Below, piece after piece: positions 25,296 through 34,411 of a stretch of 64,000 nucleotides of DNA (position 1 is its first letter; each line of letters starts with the position of its first letter). The notes beneath the pieces were generated by a model. That model was not told the origin of the DNA. It was given only the letters and a program-made list of their open reading frames with translations, and did no database searches. This DNA is from Azoarcus sp. DD4 (lineage in GTDB: Bacteria > Pseudomonadota > Gammaproteobacteria > Burkholderiales > Rhodocyclaceae). The position numbers were made by a program, and so were the translations under genes. Location: assembly GCF_006496635.1 (NCBI RefSeq), contig NZ_CP022958.1:744001-808000 (forward strand), read 5' to 3'.

Positions 25296-25323
25296 TTTGC
25301 AATTCTTTGTTTCTATGTAAACT
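25296..25323 (+). promoter_or_regulatory. Possible sigma-70 promoter of the GGDEF-EAL gene
   Basis: TTTGCA - 16 bases - TAAACT in a locally AT-rich patch, 80 bases before the start codon. Weak match. Confidence 0.35.
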
Positions 25324-25403
25324 GGGTAGCTCATAAAGACAGCGACAGCCGGCTCGCACCCGCGTGCGTCGCCGCCAGGTCGACAACCGGAACCGGGGGG
25401 AAT

Positions 25404-28400
25404 ATGGCGAAGGGCGCTCACGAGGGCTTGCGTACCCGCCTGTCCGCCATCGTCGTTTTCGTCGTCGCCACGGTGATGCTGCCCTTCGTGCTGGTAGCGG
25501 CCGCTTATCTGGAAGGCCGCGCGCGTGACGACGCACAGACCCAGCTGGTTGCCTTCAGTACCCTGGTGCGCGACCTGGTGGCCACCCAGCACAGCCTCGT
25601 CGACAACGCCGTGTCCCGGCTGGCCGATGCGATGGCGCTGCATTTCAGCGGCACCTACGCGCTCGATCCGGCCGGCAGGTTGCGGCGCGAGGGCCAACCG
25701 GCGGAGGTGATCGCGGCCGATCTTTACCGCTTCGGCGAAGACTCCGCCGGCAGCGTTGCGGCGATTGCCCAGCGCCGTGGCACGGGCTATCGCGTGCTGG
25801 CCTCCACCCTGTGGGGCGAGCGCAGCGGTGAGGTGGCGCTGCCCTTGCCGGCGGCTGCACTGGCCGCGCTCGACGACGGGCGGCGCTGGCGCGGCCAGCT
25901 CGAACTCGACGGCCGCCGCTACCTGCTGGAGACCCTGCCGACCCGCAATGCCAGCGGCACGACCGTCGGCCTGCTGCTGGTGGGGGTCGATCTTGCGCGT
26001 GAGTTCCAGCGCCTGCGCGACCGCCTGCGCCAGTTCGCGATCGGCGACAGCGGTTATGTGTTCGTGCTCGATGCCTCGCCGGGGCCGGGCTACGGCCGTT
26101 TCGTGGTCCATCCGGCGCAGGAGGGCGGCAACCCGCTGGAGGACAGCGACGACGCCGACCGTTCCGTGGTCGCCGAAATGCTCGCGCGTGGCGAGGGCAT
26201 CATCGCCTATCCCTGGCGCAATGCCGTGCGCGGCGAGCAGGCGTCGCGTCGCAAGCTGGCCGCCTTTGCCAGCTTTCCCGAGCTGGGCTGGGTGATCGGT
26301 GCGAGCAGCTACGAGGACGAATTCGGCCGTGGCGCCATGGTGCTGCGCCAGGTGATGCTCGGCGCCGCGGCGACGATCACGCTGACCCTGGTGGTGGCGC
26401 TCCACTTCGCCATCGGCGGCATGGTGATCGCGCCGATGCTGCGCCTGCAGCGCACGCTGCGGACCCTGAGCCGCGGCAACGAAACGCTGGTGCATTCTGC
26501 GAGCGAGGCGGAACTGGTGAGCGGAATCTGCCGGGTGCTGGTCGATACCGGCGGCTTCCGGCTGGCGACGATAGAACTGCGCAGCGACGATAGCGCGTCG
26601 GTGGTGCTGGTCGCCGAGGACGGTGCCGCGGACATTTTCCGGACCACGCTGGCTGCTTTCGGCGGCCAAGGTCTGGCGCCGGCGGTACAGGCGGTGGGCG
26701 AGCGGCGGGTGGTGCGGCTCGGCGATCTGGCCGATGCCGAACCCGCGCTGCGTGCCGCGGCGATGCAGGCCGGCTGCCGCGCGCTGATCGCCTATCCGCT
26801 GAGCGACGGTGCCCGCACGCTGGGGGCGCTGACCATAGGCGCGGCGCATGCCGGCGCGCTCGACCAGGCGGGCGTCGCCCTGCTCAAGGAGCTGGCCGAG
26901 GATCTCGCCTTCGGCATCGTCAGCCAGCGCACCGCGCAGGCGCGCCATCAGGCGGAAGGTGCGCTGCGTCTGCGCGAACGGGCGATCGAGGCGTCGAGCG
27001 ACGGGGTGCTGATCTTCGCGCTCGATGGCGGCCGCGCCGTGGTGCGCGACGCCAACCCCGCGGCCGAGCGCATCCTCGGGCTGCCGCGCGGGGCCCTGAT
27101 CGGCAGCGGGCCGGCCGCGCTCGGCGTGTTTGCCGGTGCAGCGCTGGGCGAGCTCGAGGCGGCGCTGGCGAGCGGCCGCGAATCCCTGGTCCAGGCCGAC
27201 GGCCGGCGTAGCGACGGCGTGCCCTTCTGGTGCGAATGCGCGCTGGCGCCGGTGACGGCGGTCGACGGCAGCCACGTCGTCTGCGTCATCAAGGATGTCA
27301 CCGAGCGTACCCAGTACCTGCATCAGCTCGAACATCAGGCCAAGTACGACGGCCTCACCGGCCTGCCCAACCGCCATCTGCTCGACGACCGCCTGACGCA
27401 GGCCATCGTCGCGGCGCGTCGGCACCAGCGCCTGCTCGGCGTAGCCTTTCTCGATCTCGACCATTTCAAGCTGGTGAACGACAACATCGGCCACCGTCTC
27501 GGCGACCTCCTGCTGGGCGAGGTGGCGCGGCGGCTGACGGCGGTGCTGCGCGACGGCGACACCGCGGCGCGGCAGGGGGGCGACGAGTTCGTCGTGCTGC
27601 TGGCCGATCTCGACGACGAGGGCGACGCCTTCCGCGTACTCAACCGCGTACAGACGGCACTGGCCGAACCGGTTCGCATCGACGGCCGCGTCTTCTTCGT
27701 TACCTGCAGCATCGGTGTCAGCCTCTACCCGCGTGACGGCGGCGACGGCGATACCCTGCTCAAGCATGCCGACATCGCGATGTACCGCGCCAAGGCGGCC
27801 GGTCGCGATGCGATCCGCTTCTTCACCGCCGAGATGAATGCGCAGCTGCGCGACCGCGTCCAGCTCGAGGCCGCGCTGCGCACTGCGCCGGAGCGCGGCG
27901 AGCTGCACGTCGCCTATCAGCCCCAGGTCGACGGCAGCAGCGGCCGGGTGATCGGCGCCGAGGCGCTGCTGCGCTGGAGCCACCCCGAGCTGGGTGCGAT
28001 CTCGCCAACCCGCTTCATTCCGCTCGCCGAGGAGATCGGCCTGATCGTGCCGATCGGCGAGTGGGTGCTGCGCACCGCCTGCCGCCAGGCGCTGGCGTGG
28101 CAGGCGGCCGACCGGCCTTTCCGCATCGCGGTGAATGTGTCGGCGCGCCAGTTCCGTTCGCCCGATCTGCCCGCCCGGGTCGCCGAGATCCTGGAGGAGA
28201 CCGGCTTGCCCGCCGCCGTGCTGGAGCTGGAGCTGACCGAGAGCATGCTGATGGGCGATGCCGAGCAGGCCGAGGCGATGCTGCACCGGCTCAAGCAGAT
28301 CGGCGTGGCGATCGCGCTCGACGACTTCGGTACCGGCTATTCCAGCTTCGCCTACCTGCAGCGCTTCCCGATCGACACGCTCAAGATCGACCAGTCCTTC

Positions 28401-28640
28401 GTGCGCAGCATGGCCAGCGGCGCGCGCGCCGAAGCCATCGTCGCCGCCATCATCGCGATGGCGCACAACCTCGACATGCGGGTGATCGCCGAAGGCGTGG
28501 AGACGCCGCTGCAGCAGCGCCAGCTGTTCGAGTTTGGCTGCGACGAGATGCAGGGCTATCTGTTCGGTCGTCCGGTGGGCGCCGAGGATTTCGGCCGGGG
28601 TCCGGCAATGCTGGTGGACGACGACGCGGCGACGCCTTAG
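25404..28640 (+). CDS. Multi-sensor GGDEF/EAL cyclic-di-GMP protein
   Basis: 1078 aa inner-membrane protein. TM1 at about 12-35. A periplasmic Cache domain (about 40-300) contains GDSGYVFVLDASPG and ELGWVIGASSYEDEF, and TM2 is at about 315-335. Then come a HAMP-like linker, GAF (about 365-520), PAS (about 530-640), GGDEF (motif QGGDEFVVLL, intact) and EAL (AEALLRW, LDDFGTGYSSFAYL, intact) domains. It could make or degrade cyclic-di-GMP; both catalytic motifs look functional. GGGGGGA precedes the ATG at 25404. It is divergent from lrv, and whether it belongs to the nif programme is unknown. Confidence 0.93.
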   Translation: MAKGAHEGLRTRLSAIVVFVVATVMLPFVLVAAAYLEGRARDDAQTQLVAFSTLVRDLVATQHSLVDNAVSRLADAMALHFSGTYALDPAGRLRREGQPAEVIAADLYRFGEDSAGSVAAIAQRRGTGYRVLASTLWGERSGEVALPLPAAALAALDDGRRWRGQLELDGRRYLLETLPTRNASGTTVGLLLVGVDLAREFQRLRDRLRQFAIGDSGYVFVLDASPGPGYGRFVVHPAQEGGNPLEDSDDADRSVVAEMLARGEGIIAYPWRNAVRGEQASRRKLAAFASFPELGWVIGASSYEDEFGRGAMVLRQVMLGAAATITLTLVVALHFAIGGMVIAPMLRLQRTLRTLSRGNETLVHSASEAELVSGICRVLVDTGGFRLATIELRSDDSASVVLVAEDGAADIFRTTLAAFGGQGLAPAVQAVGERRVVRLGDLADAEPALRAAAMQAGCRALIAYPLSDGARTLGALTIGAAHAGALDQAGVALLKELAEDLAFGIVSQRTAQARHQAEGALRLRERAIEASSDGVLIFALDGGRAVVRDANPAAERILGLPRGALIGSGPAALGVFAGAALGELEAALASGRESLVQADGRRSDGVPFWCECALAPVTAVDGSHVVCVIKDVTERTQYLHQLEHQAKYDGLTGLPNRHLLDDRLTQAIVAARRHQRLLGVAFLDLDHFKLVNDNIGHRLGDLLLGEVARRLTAVLRDGDTAARQGGDEFVVLLADLDDEGDAFRVLNRVQTALAEPVRIDGRVFFVTCSIGVSLYPRDGGDGDTLLKHADIAMYRAKAAGRDAIRFFTAEMNAQLRDRVQLEAALRTAPERGELHVAYQPQVDGSSGRVIGAEALLRWSHPELGAISPTRFIPLAEEIGLIVPIGEWVLRTACRQALAWQAADRPFRIAVNVSARQFRSPDLPARVAEILEETGLPAAVLELELTESMLMGDAEQAEAMLHRLKQIGVAIALDDFGTGYSSFAYLQRFPIDTLKIDQSFVRSMASGARAEAIVAAIIAMAHNLDMRVIAEGVETPLQQRQLFEFGCDEMQGYLFGRPVGAEDFGRGPAMLVDDDAATP

Positions 28641-28653
28641 CGTCGCCGCGTCG
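28622..28653 (+). terminator. Hairpin at end of the GGDEF-EAL gene
   Basis: Perfect 13 bp inverted repeat CGACGCGGCGACG / CGTCGCCGCGTCG with a 6-base loop that contains the stop codon. No T-run. Confidence 0.55.
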
Positions 28654-28672
28654 CGGTCAGGGCCGGCTGGCC

Positions 28673-28867
28673 CTACTTGCTGACTTCGTGGCCGATGATG
28701 CCGCCGACTGCGGCACCGCCGACCGCCCCGGCGGTGGAACCGCCGGTGACCGCGCTACCCACGCCGGCGCCGGCCGCCGCGCCGATCAGGGTACCGCCCA
28801 GCGTGGTGCAGGCCGACAGCGCGAAGGCTGCGGCGAGCATCGCGAGCGTCGAGTTCAGGCGTTTCAT
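28673..28867 (-). CDS. Glycine-zipper lipoprotein
   Basis: 64 aa. Signal peptide with lipobox (LSAC, Cys20) followed by a glycine-alanine zipper (GGTLIGAAAGAGVGSAVTGG, GGAAVGG) that can insert in or span the outer membrane, as in OsmB-like proteins. First of a run of small envelope genes. Confidence 0.85.
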   Translation of the reverse strand: MKRLNSTLAMLAAAFALSACTTLGGTLIGAAAGAGVGSAVTGGSTAGAVGGAAVGGIIGHEVSK

Positions 28868-28916
28868 GATGTCCTCCTTGCGGCGCCGGTTCGGTCTGCG
28901 TCGGCCGGCGCGCGCT

Positions 28917-29150
28917 TTACTTGCTGCCTTCGGTGCTGCTGCCCGGCGTATCGGACGGGGCGGGTGCCGGCACAGGGGCCGGCGGTGCCGCAGGCAGCGG
29001 GGGTGGTTGGGCCGTGCTGGGCGCGGGTGGCGCGACATCGCGCTGCGGCGCCGGCGCCTGGGGCGCGACCGGATCGGGATCCTTGCCGTCGCAGCCGGCC
29101 ATCAGCAGCGGCGCGACGAACGCGGCAAGCAACAGGATGCGGGTTTTCAT
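28917..29150 (-). CDS. Proline/alanine-rich lipoprotein
   Basis: 77 aa. Signal peptide with lipobox MAGC (Cys20), then a low-complexity proline-alanine tail with no fold. Could be a tether reaching into the cell wall. Function unknown. Confidence 0.75.
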   Translation of the reverse strand: MKTRILLLAAFVAPLLMAGCDGKDPDPVAPQAPAPQRDVAPPAPSTAQPPPLPAAPPAPVPAPAPSDTPGSSTEGSK

Positions 29151-29172
29151 ATGCCTTCCTCCTTGTGCGTCC

Positions 29173-29487
29173 TCAGTTGGATTTGAGCCGGATGTCGTTC
29201 TTCACCGACTTCACGCCGGGCACGTCGCGGGCGAGCTCGACCGCGCGTTGCGCCTCGGCTGCGTGGTCGGCATAGCCGGACAACTGGACGCTGCCCTTGA
29301 AGGTTTCGACCTTGATCTGCAGCGCGCTGACCGTCTTGTCCTGCACGAAGGCGCTCTTGACTTTGGCGGTGATGGCGCTGTCGTCGAGGTATTCGCCGGT
29401 GCTCTCGCGCGTCGGGGTGCCGCTGCAGGCGCTCAGGGCGGCGAGCATCGCGGCGATGCCCAGGCTGGCTCGGATGGATTTGCGCAT
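29173..29487 (-). CDS. BON-domain lipoprotein
   Basis: 104 aa. Lipobox LSAC (Cys21) and one BON domain (about 38-103: DDSAITAKVKSAFVQD, GSVQLSGYADHAAEAQRAV, VPGVKSVKNDIRL). BON proteins such as OsmY or DolP help outer-membrane integrity. Confidence 0.9.
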   Translation of the reverse strand: MRKSIRASLGIAAMLAALSACSGTPTRESTGEYLDDSAITAKVKSAFVQDKTVSALQIKVETFKGSVQLSGYADHAAEAQRAVELARDVPGVKSVKNDIRLKSN

Positions 29488-29509
29488 GCTCGTTCTCCTT
29501 GTGGGTGGT

Positions 29510-30151
29510 TCAGCTGCGACCGTCGCCGGATCGCGGCGGGTTTTCGAAACGGCGGTTCTGCTCGCGCAATGCGGCGATCAGGCCGTCGGGGCCGCCCTTG
29601 CCCAGTTCGGCCGCGAAGTTGCCGCGGTAGCTGGTGACCAGGCTGACGTTGTCCACCGCGACGTCGAACACCTTCCAGCTGTCGCCGTTGCGCGACAGGC
29701 GATAGTCCAGCGCGATCGGTGTCGCGCCCGGCTGGTTGATCTGGCTGCGGACCGTCACGTCGCCGGCTTCGCGCGGTCCGGTGGTGGGCTTGAAGCTCAC
29801 TGTCTGGTCGCGATAGGCCGTCAGTGCATTGGCGTAGGTGCGCACCAGCAGCGTGCGGAATTCGCGCGCCAGCGCTTCGCGCTGTTCGAAGCTCGTCTGC
29901 CGCCAGGTCGGGCCGACCGCCAGGCTAGTCATGCGGTGGAAGTCGAAGTGAGGGGCGATCTTCTCGTCGATCAGACGGACCGCCTTGTGACGGTCGCCCG
30001 ATTGCAGCGCCTTGTCCTGGCGCAGGATGGCCAGCACTTCGTCGGTGACGCCCTTGACCAGGACGTCGGCGGCGATGCCCGGCGCGGCAAGTGCCGCCGG
30101 CGCAAAGAGCAAGGGCAGCGTGAGCAGCAGGGTAAGGAATCGTCGGATCAT
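29510..30151 (-). CDS. MlaC-type phospholipid-binding periplasmic protein
   Basis: 213 aa with a cleavable signal peptide (to about A22) and the MlaC/Ttg2D fold: LIDEKIAPHFDFHRMTSLAVGPTWR, TYANALTAYRD, and a C-terminal SYRGNFAAEL..GGPDGLIAALREQNR. MlaC shuttles phospholipids between outer and inner membranes. The usual mlaFED/mlaB neighbours are absent, so it may be a stand-alone paralog. ATG at 30151. Confidence 0.88.
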   Translation of the reverse strand: MIRRFLTLLLTLPLLFAPAALAAPGIAADVLVKGVTDEVLAILRQDKALQSGDRHKAVRLIDEKIAPHFDFHRMTSLAVGPTWRQTSFEQREALAREFRTLLVRTYANALTAYRDQTVSFKPTTGPREAGDVTVRSQINQPGATPIALDYRLSRNGDSWKVFDVAVDNVSLVTSYRGNFAAELGKGGPDGLIAALREQNRRFENPPRSGDGRS

Positions 30152-30221
30152 CGGCTTGCTCCCGGCAGGTTGGAGGTGCGACGGTGCTTGCGCAGCCGTC
30201 GTCCGGGTTGCAGTACGCCGT

Positions 30222-30539
30222 TCAGCGTTTCTCGGCAGCCGTCCATTCGGCCAGCGTGATGCTGCCGTTACCGTCGGCGTCCAGCGTCGAGAAACGGGCC
30301 TGGACGTCGGCCGAGCGTTTGGCTTCTTCCTTGGAAACCATGCCGTCGCTGTTGCGGTCAAGCTGCTTGAACATCGGTGCACTGTCGCTCTTGGACGCTG
30401 CGCTGTCGGGCATGGCCGGCGTCGTGCTGGCCGGCGGTGCGTCGGCGGCGGGCGGCCGCGTGGGTTCGGCGGCGATGGCCGCCAGCGGCAGCGCGCCGGT
30501 CAGAAGCAGCGCAACTAGACTGATCTTGGATTTCATCAT
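30222..30539 (-). CDS. Secreted EF-hand calcium-binding protein
   Basis: 105 aa with a signal peptide (cleavage about A23), a Pro/Ala-rich linker and two EF-hand loops (DRNSDGMVSKEE and DADGNGSITLAE), both with the acidic ligands in place. Likely periplasmic calcium binder. It is adjacent to the mlaC-like gene in the same direction. Confidence 0.88.
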   Translation of the reverse strand: MMKSKISLVALLLTGALPLAAIAAEPTRPPAADAPPASTTPAMPDSAASKSDSAPMFKQLDRNSDGMVSKEEAKRSADVQARFSTLDADGNGSITLAEWTAAEKR

Positions 30540-30684
30540 GCGTCTCCGGTGGTTGAGGGACTGCCCATGCGGTTCTCGTCCAGGGCTGTTTCCATGCTAG
30601 GGAACGCTTTGGCGCCGGGCTGTCGGACAAGGCGGAATCGCGTGTAGGACGATTCCTGCACGACGGTCGGCCGGGAGAATCACC

Positions 30685-32094
30685 ATGCACGCCAAACTGT
30701 CCGTCCATGCCATCCAGGTGCGGGGCCTGTCGCGGCGCTGGCGCCAGCTCACGCTCACGCTCGCCTGCGCGCTGGTGTTGTCGCTGTTCGTCTCGAGTGT
30801 CTGGCAGGCGACGACCAGCCTCGCCGCGCTTGGCACCCTGCAGGCCGAGGCTGTCCGCATCGGCCGGCTAGACAGCATGCTGATCCAGCTGGTGGAGGCC
30901 GAAAGCGGCGCCCGCGGCTACCTGCTGAGCCGCAATCCGGCCTACCTCGAGCCCTACCACAACAGCCTTGCAACCATCGAATACACGCTGGAGGAGATAC
31001 GCCGCGATATCGGCAGCGACCCGCGCGACCAGGAGGCGCTGGCACAGCTCACCGGCGTCATCACGCTGAAGCTGCGGGTGCTGTCGGAGGCGGTGAGCCG
31101 CGGTGCCGTTGGCGAGGAAGCGCCGCGTGGCGCCGCCACGTCGGACGGACGGCGCTACATGGAGACCATCCGCCTTGCCCTGGCCGAGCTCAAGGGCCGC
31201 ATGGCTGCGCACAGCCAGCGCTCGCTGGAGGCCTCCATCGCCCACGTCCAGCGCACCCGCTGGGTGGTGGCGGCCTTGTCCGGCGGCGCGCTGGTATTGC
31301 TTGCCGTGCTGTTCGTGGTCCTGCAGCGCCAGTTCCAGCTGCGCGAGCGCCTCGCCGGGCTGCTGCAGGACGAGAACGCGCGGCTGGAGGCGCTGGTGCA
31401 GGCGCGTACCGCCGAGTTGTCCGATCTGGCCAGCTACCTCACCCGAATCCGCGAGGCCGAGCAGCAGCGGCTGGCGCGCGAACTGCACGACGAACTCGGG
31501 GCCTTGCTCACCGCCGCCAGGATGGATGCCGCCTGGCTCGGCCGCAGCCTGGGCGAGGCCGCTCTGGCGCCCTGTCGCGAACGTTTCGAGCGGCTGCTGC
31601 AGACGCTGGACAGCGGCATCACCCTCAAGCGCCGAATCATCGACAACCTGCGTCCTCCGTTGCTGCAGGAGCTCGGCCTGGTGGCGGCGCTGCGCACGCT
31701 CGGCGAGGACTTCGCCGCGAGCGACGGTGTGGAGGTGGTGCTGGAGCTGCCGGCCATGGACATTGAATTGCCCCCGGAGAGCGCGCTGGCACTGTTCCGC
31801 ATCGCCCAGGAAGCGCTCACCAACATCCGGCGCCATGCCCGTGCCCGTAAGGTGACCCTGCGCTTCACGTTGACGCCCGAGCAGATGCGGCTGGACGTGG
31901 AGGACGACGGCGTCGGCTTCGACCCCGCGCTGCCGGCGAGCCGGCGCTACGGCCTGGCCGGCATGCGCCACCGGACGCAGATGTTCCGCGGCAGCTTCGG
32001 GATCGACAGCGCGCCCGGCCGCGGTACCCGCATCCACGCCAGCCTGCCGCTGGCGGCGGTGGTACAGGGGCAGGCGGCGGCGGGCGGTCAGTGA
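30685..32094 (+). CDS. CHASE3 sensor histidine kinase, NarL-type
   Basis: 469 aa. TM1 about 22-42, periplasmic CHASE3 domain (about 45-180, with ESGARGYLLSRNPAYLEPY), TM2 about 190-210. Then a HisKA_3 dimerisation domain with the phospho-histidine in LARELHDELGALL and a HATPase domain (EALTNIRRHARARKV, DDGVGFD, GYGLAGM-like). It pairs with LuxR-type regulators; the two response regulators just downstream on the other strand are the obvious partners. Confidence 0.93.
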   Translation: MHAKLSVHAIQVRGLSRRWRQLTLTLACALVLSLFVSSVWQATTSLAALGTLQAEAVRIGRLDSMLIQLVEAESGARGYLLSRNPAYLEPYHNSLATIEYTLEEIRRDIGSDPRDQEALAQLTGVITLKLRVLSEAVSRGAVGEEAPRGAATSDGRRYMETIRLALAELKGRMAAHSQRSLEASIAHVQRTRWVVAALSGGALVLLAVLFVVLQRQFQLRERLAGLLQDENARLEALVQARTAELSDLASYLTRIREAEQQRLARELHDELGALLTAARMDAAWLGRSLGEAALAPCRERFERLLQTLDSGITLKRRIIDNLRPPLLQELGLVAALRTLGEDFAASDGVEVVLELPAMDIELPPESALALFRIAQEALTNIRRHARARKVTLRFTLTPEQMRLDVEDDGVGFDPALPASRRYGLAGMRHRTQMFRGSFGIDSAPGRGTRIHASLPLAAVVQGQAAAGGQ

Positions 32095-32498
32095 CCGCCA
32101 GCGAGCGCTGCGCGCGCGGCCTCGACGTAGGCGATCAGTTCGTTCATCTGCTGCGCCTTGTCGAAGTAACCATCGACGCCCAGGCGACGGCACAGCTCGC
32201 GCAGCGGCGCATGGCCGTAGGCGGAGAACACCACGGTGCGCGGCCGCCCGAAGCGTTCGGGCTCGGCGTTCAGTGCGCGCAGCACGCCGATGCCGCTGCC
32301 CGATGCCAGCTGCAGGTCGACGATGGCGAGGTCGGCGTCGCGCGCTTCCAGTGCCTGCAGCGCGGCAGCTTCGTCGGCGGCACTGCCGATCACGGCGATA
32401 CCGCCGAGTTCGGCGAGGATGTCGCTGAGCAGACCGCGCAGTAGCGGCGAGTCTTCCACCAGGAAGACACGCAGGGGCGGCGGAGTGAGCTCGCTCAT
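32088..32498 (-). CDS. Receiver-only response regulator
   Basis: 136 aa CheY-like receiver with the phosphorylation aspartate in LAIVDLQLASG, the acidic pair in VFLVEDSP and a lysine in YFDKAQQ. No output domain. It overlaps the regulator upstream by 4 bases and its 3' end overlaps the kinase gene by 7 bases. Confidence 0.9.
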   Translation of the reverse strand: MSELTPPPLRVFLVEDSPLLRGLLSDILAELGGIAVIGSAADEAAALQALEARDADLAIVDLQLASGSGIGVLRALNAEPERFGRPRTVVFSAYGHAPLRELCRRLGVDGYFDKAQQMNELIAYVEAARAALAGGH

Positions 32499-33130
32499 GG
32501 CAGGATCAAACCGTGGCGGATGGCGTAGGCGGCCAGCTCGGCATTGCTCGCCACCTCCAGCTTTTCGAGCAGGCGCGAACGGTAGGTGCTGACCGTCTTG
32601 ACGCTCAGCTTGAGCGCTTCGGCGATGGCCGAGACCGATTCGCCGCGCGCCAGCCGCAGGAAGACCTGCAGTTCGCGTTCCGACAGCTGCAGGTGAGCGG
32701 GGTGGGACGCGTCGCCGGCCAGTTCATCGGCCAGCAGCTCGGCCACCCGCGCCGAAACGTAGCGGCGCCCCTGGGCAACGATATGGATGGCGCGGATCAA
32801 CTCGTCGCGCTCGCACTCCTTGCCGAGATAGCCGTCGGCGCCGTTGCGCAGCATCGCCAGCGCGTAACGTTCTTCCGGAAAGCCGCTCAGCACCAGCACC
32901 CGCAGCGCTGCGTGACGCTGGCGGAGCGTGCGCAGCACGTCGATGCCGCTCTGGCCGGGCAGGGAGAGATCGAGCAGCACCAAGTCGCAGGGCGTGTCGC
33001 GCAGCAGCGCCAGCGCCTCCTCGCCGCTGGCGGCCTCGAAGGCGATCTGCAGGCCGGTTTCCTCGGACAGCATCTCGCGAAAACCGGCGCGAACGATCTC
33101 GTGGTCGTCGACGATGGCGATGCGCAGCAT
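32495..33130 (-). CDS. NarL/LuxR-family response regulator
   Basis: 211 aa. Receiver with phospho-acceptor aspartate in LVLLDLSLPGQ and a C-terminal LuxR helix-turn-helix (LSERELQVFLRLARGESVSA, KTVSTYRSRLLEK). Likely output of the CHASE3 kinase. The ATG at 33130 is chosen because MLRIAIVDDHEIVR is the standard start. Confidence 0.93.
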   Translation of the reverse strand: MLRIAIVDDHEIVRAGFREMLSEETGLQIAFEAASGEEALALLRDTPCDLVLLDLSLPGQSGIDVLRTLRQRHAALRVLVLSGFPEERYALAMLRNGADGYLGKECERDELIRAIHIVAQGRRYVSARVAELLADELAGDASHPAHLQLSERELQVFLRLARGESVSAIAEALKLSVKTVSTYRSRLLEKLEVASNAELAAYAIRHGLILP

Positions 33131-33219
33131 GGGCGTCTTTCCGACAGGCTGTAGACGCATTCTAGACAGCGGATGCCGGGGCGACGTTTCCCCGAGGTGG
33201 GGCGAGCCGGGCCGGAAAA

Positions 33220-33253
33220 GCAAAAGGCCAGATCCGGAGATCTGGCCTTTTGC
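33220..33253 (-). terminator. Terminator of tRNA-Lys
   Basis: Perfect 15 bp inverted repeat GCAAAAGGCCAGATC / GATCTGGCCTTTTGC with loop of 4, directly after the tRNA on the minus strand. It could also stop plus-strand transcripts. Confidence 0.9.
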
Positions 33254-33263
33254 ATGGATTCTT

Positions 33264-33339
33264 TGGTGGGGGCACAAGGATTCGAACCTTGGACCTACTG
33301 ATTAAGAGTCAGCTGCTCTACCAACTGAGCTATACCCCC
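33264..33339 (-). tRNA. tRNA-Lys(CTT)
   Basis: 76 bases including an encoded CCA. The acceptor stem GGGGGTA / TGCCCCC pairs fully (one G-U), the D-arm AGCTCAGTTGGTAGAGC and T-arm GGTTCGAATCC are canonical, and the loop CTCTTAA gives anticodon CTT. Confidence 0.95.
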
Positions 33340-33431
33340 GAACCGCTTGCCGCTGTTGCTGCCTCGCTGCAAGAGGCGCGCATATTAGCCACGTTCTTGC
33401 GTTTGTGCAAGCACGGAATGATTTTTTGTGC

Positions 33432-33983
33432 CTACAGGCTCAGGATGCGGCCGGCGCGGCGGCGGCCGCCGATGCCGGCCTGGCCGCCCAGGCCTTGGCC
33501 GCCATGGGCGTGGCAGATCGCGCAGGCGAGCGCGTCGGCGGCGTCGGGGCCGGGGCTGGCGTCGAGCGCGAGCAGGCGCTGGACCATGTGCTGGACCTGC
33601 TCCTTGGCCGCCTTGCCATAGCCGACCACCGACTGCTTGACCTGCAGCGCGGTGTATTCGGCCACCGGCAACTCGCACGATACCGCGCCGCAGATTACCG
33701 CGCCGCGGGCCTGGCCGAGCAGCAGCGTCGATTGGGGATTGACGTTGACGAAGACCTTTTCCACCGCGACCGCATCCGGCTGGTAGGTGGCGATGACCTC
33801 GCGCACGCCGTCGAGCAGGGTCTTGAGACGGCCGGGCAGTTCGCCGTCGCGGGTCTTGATGCAGCCGCTGGCGACGTAGCGCAGCTGGCTGCCCAGCGTG
33901 TCGATGACGCCGAAACCGGTAATGCGCAGGCCGGGGTCCAGGCCCAGGATGCGGGTGGCGACGATGCGGCCGGCCGTGCTCAC
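33432..33983 (-). CDS. ruvC: RuvC Holliday junction resolvase
   Basis: 183 aa. RuvC cuts four-way DNA junctions brought by RuvAB. The N-terminal ILGLDPGLRITGFGV holds the first catalytic aspartate, AVEKVFVNVNPQSTL the glutamate, and DAADALACAICH the last acidic pair. It is not next to ruvAB, which lie 23 kb away. Confidence 0.96.
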   Translation of the reverse strand: MSTAGRIVATRILGLDPGLRITGFGVIDTLGSQLRYVASGCIKTRDGELPGRLKTLLDGVREVIATYQPDAVAVEKVFVNVNPQSTLLLGQARGAVICGAVSCELPVAEYTALQVKQSVVGYGKAAKEQVQHMVQRLLALDASPGPDAADALACAICHAHGGQGLGGQAGIGGRRRAGRILSL

Positions 33984-34059
33984 TCTGCCCTCCCGGCGCG
34001 GCGCGACATCCTCGCCGCGGGAGGACGAGCGGTGCCTTCGGGCGGCCGAGCGTCGGTGC

Positions 34060-34380
34060 TCAAGCGGTGACTACCGCGGTGCCGCTGACGCACACCATCA
34101 GCATGCCGTTGTCGGCGCCGAGCACTTCGTAGTCGATGTCGATACCGACGACCGCGTTGGCGCCGAGTTTGGCGGCCTGCTCGGCCATTTCCTCCATCGC
34201 CACTTCGCGCGCGTCGGCGAGCGAGCGCTCGTAGGCGCCGGCGCGACCGCCGACGATGTTGCGGATCGAGGCGAACAGATCCTTGAAGATGTTGGCGCCG
34301 ATGATGGCTTCGCCGGTGACGACGCCGAGATAGCGCTGTACCGGCTTGCCTTCGAGCGTGGGAGTGGTGGTCATCAGCAT
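34060..34380 (-). CDS. YbjQ/UPF0145 heavy-metal-binding-type protein
   Basis: 106 aa. VVTGEAIIGANIFKDLFASIRNIVGGR, AYERSLADAREVA and the C-terminal ANAVVGIDIDYEVLG are the YbjQ (DUF74) signatures. Function unknown; the family forms pentameric rings. ATG at 34380 or 34374. Confidence 0.9.
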   Translation of the reverse strand: MLMTTTPTLEGKPVQRYLGVVTGEAIIGANIFKDLFASIRNIVGGRAGAYERSLADAREVAMEEMAEQAAKLGANAVVGIDIDYEVLGADNGMLMVCVSGTAVVTA

Positions 34381-34411
34381 GGCGGATCCTCCGTGGCTTG
34401 ATGCCGGCATT

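Noticed and set aside
23229..28466. A single 1745-codon minus-strand frame
   Set aside because: Only its 3' end, from ATG at 24239, is a plausible gene. The rest runs through lrv in another frame and antisense to the GGDEF-EAL gene.
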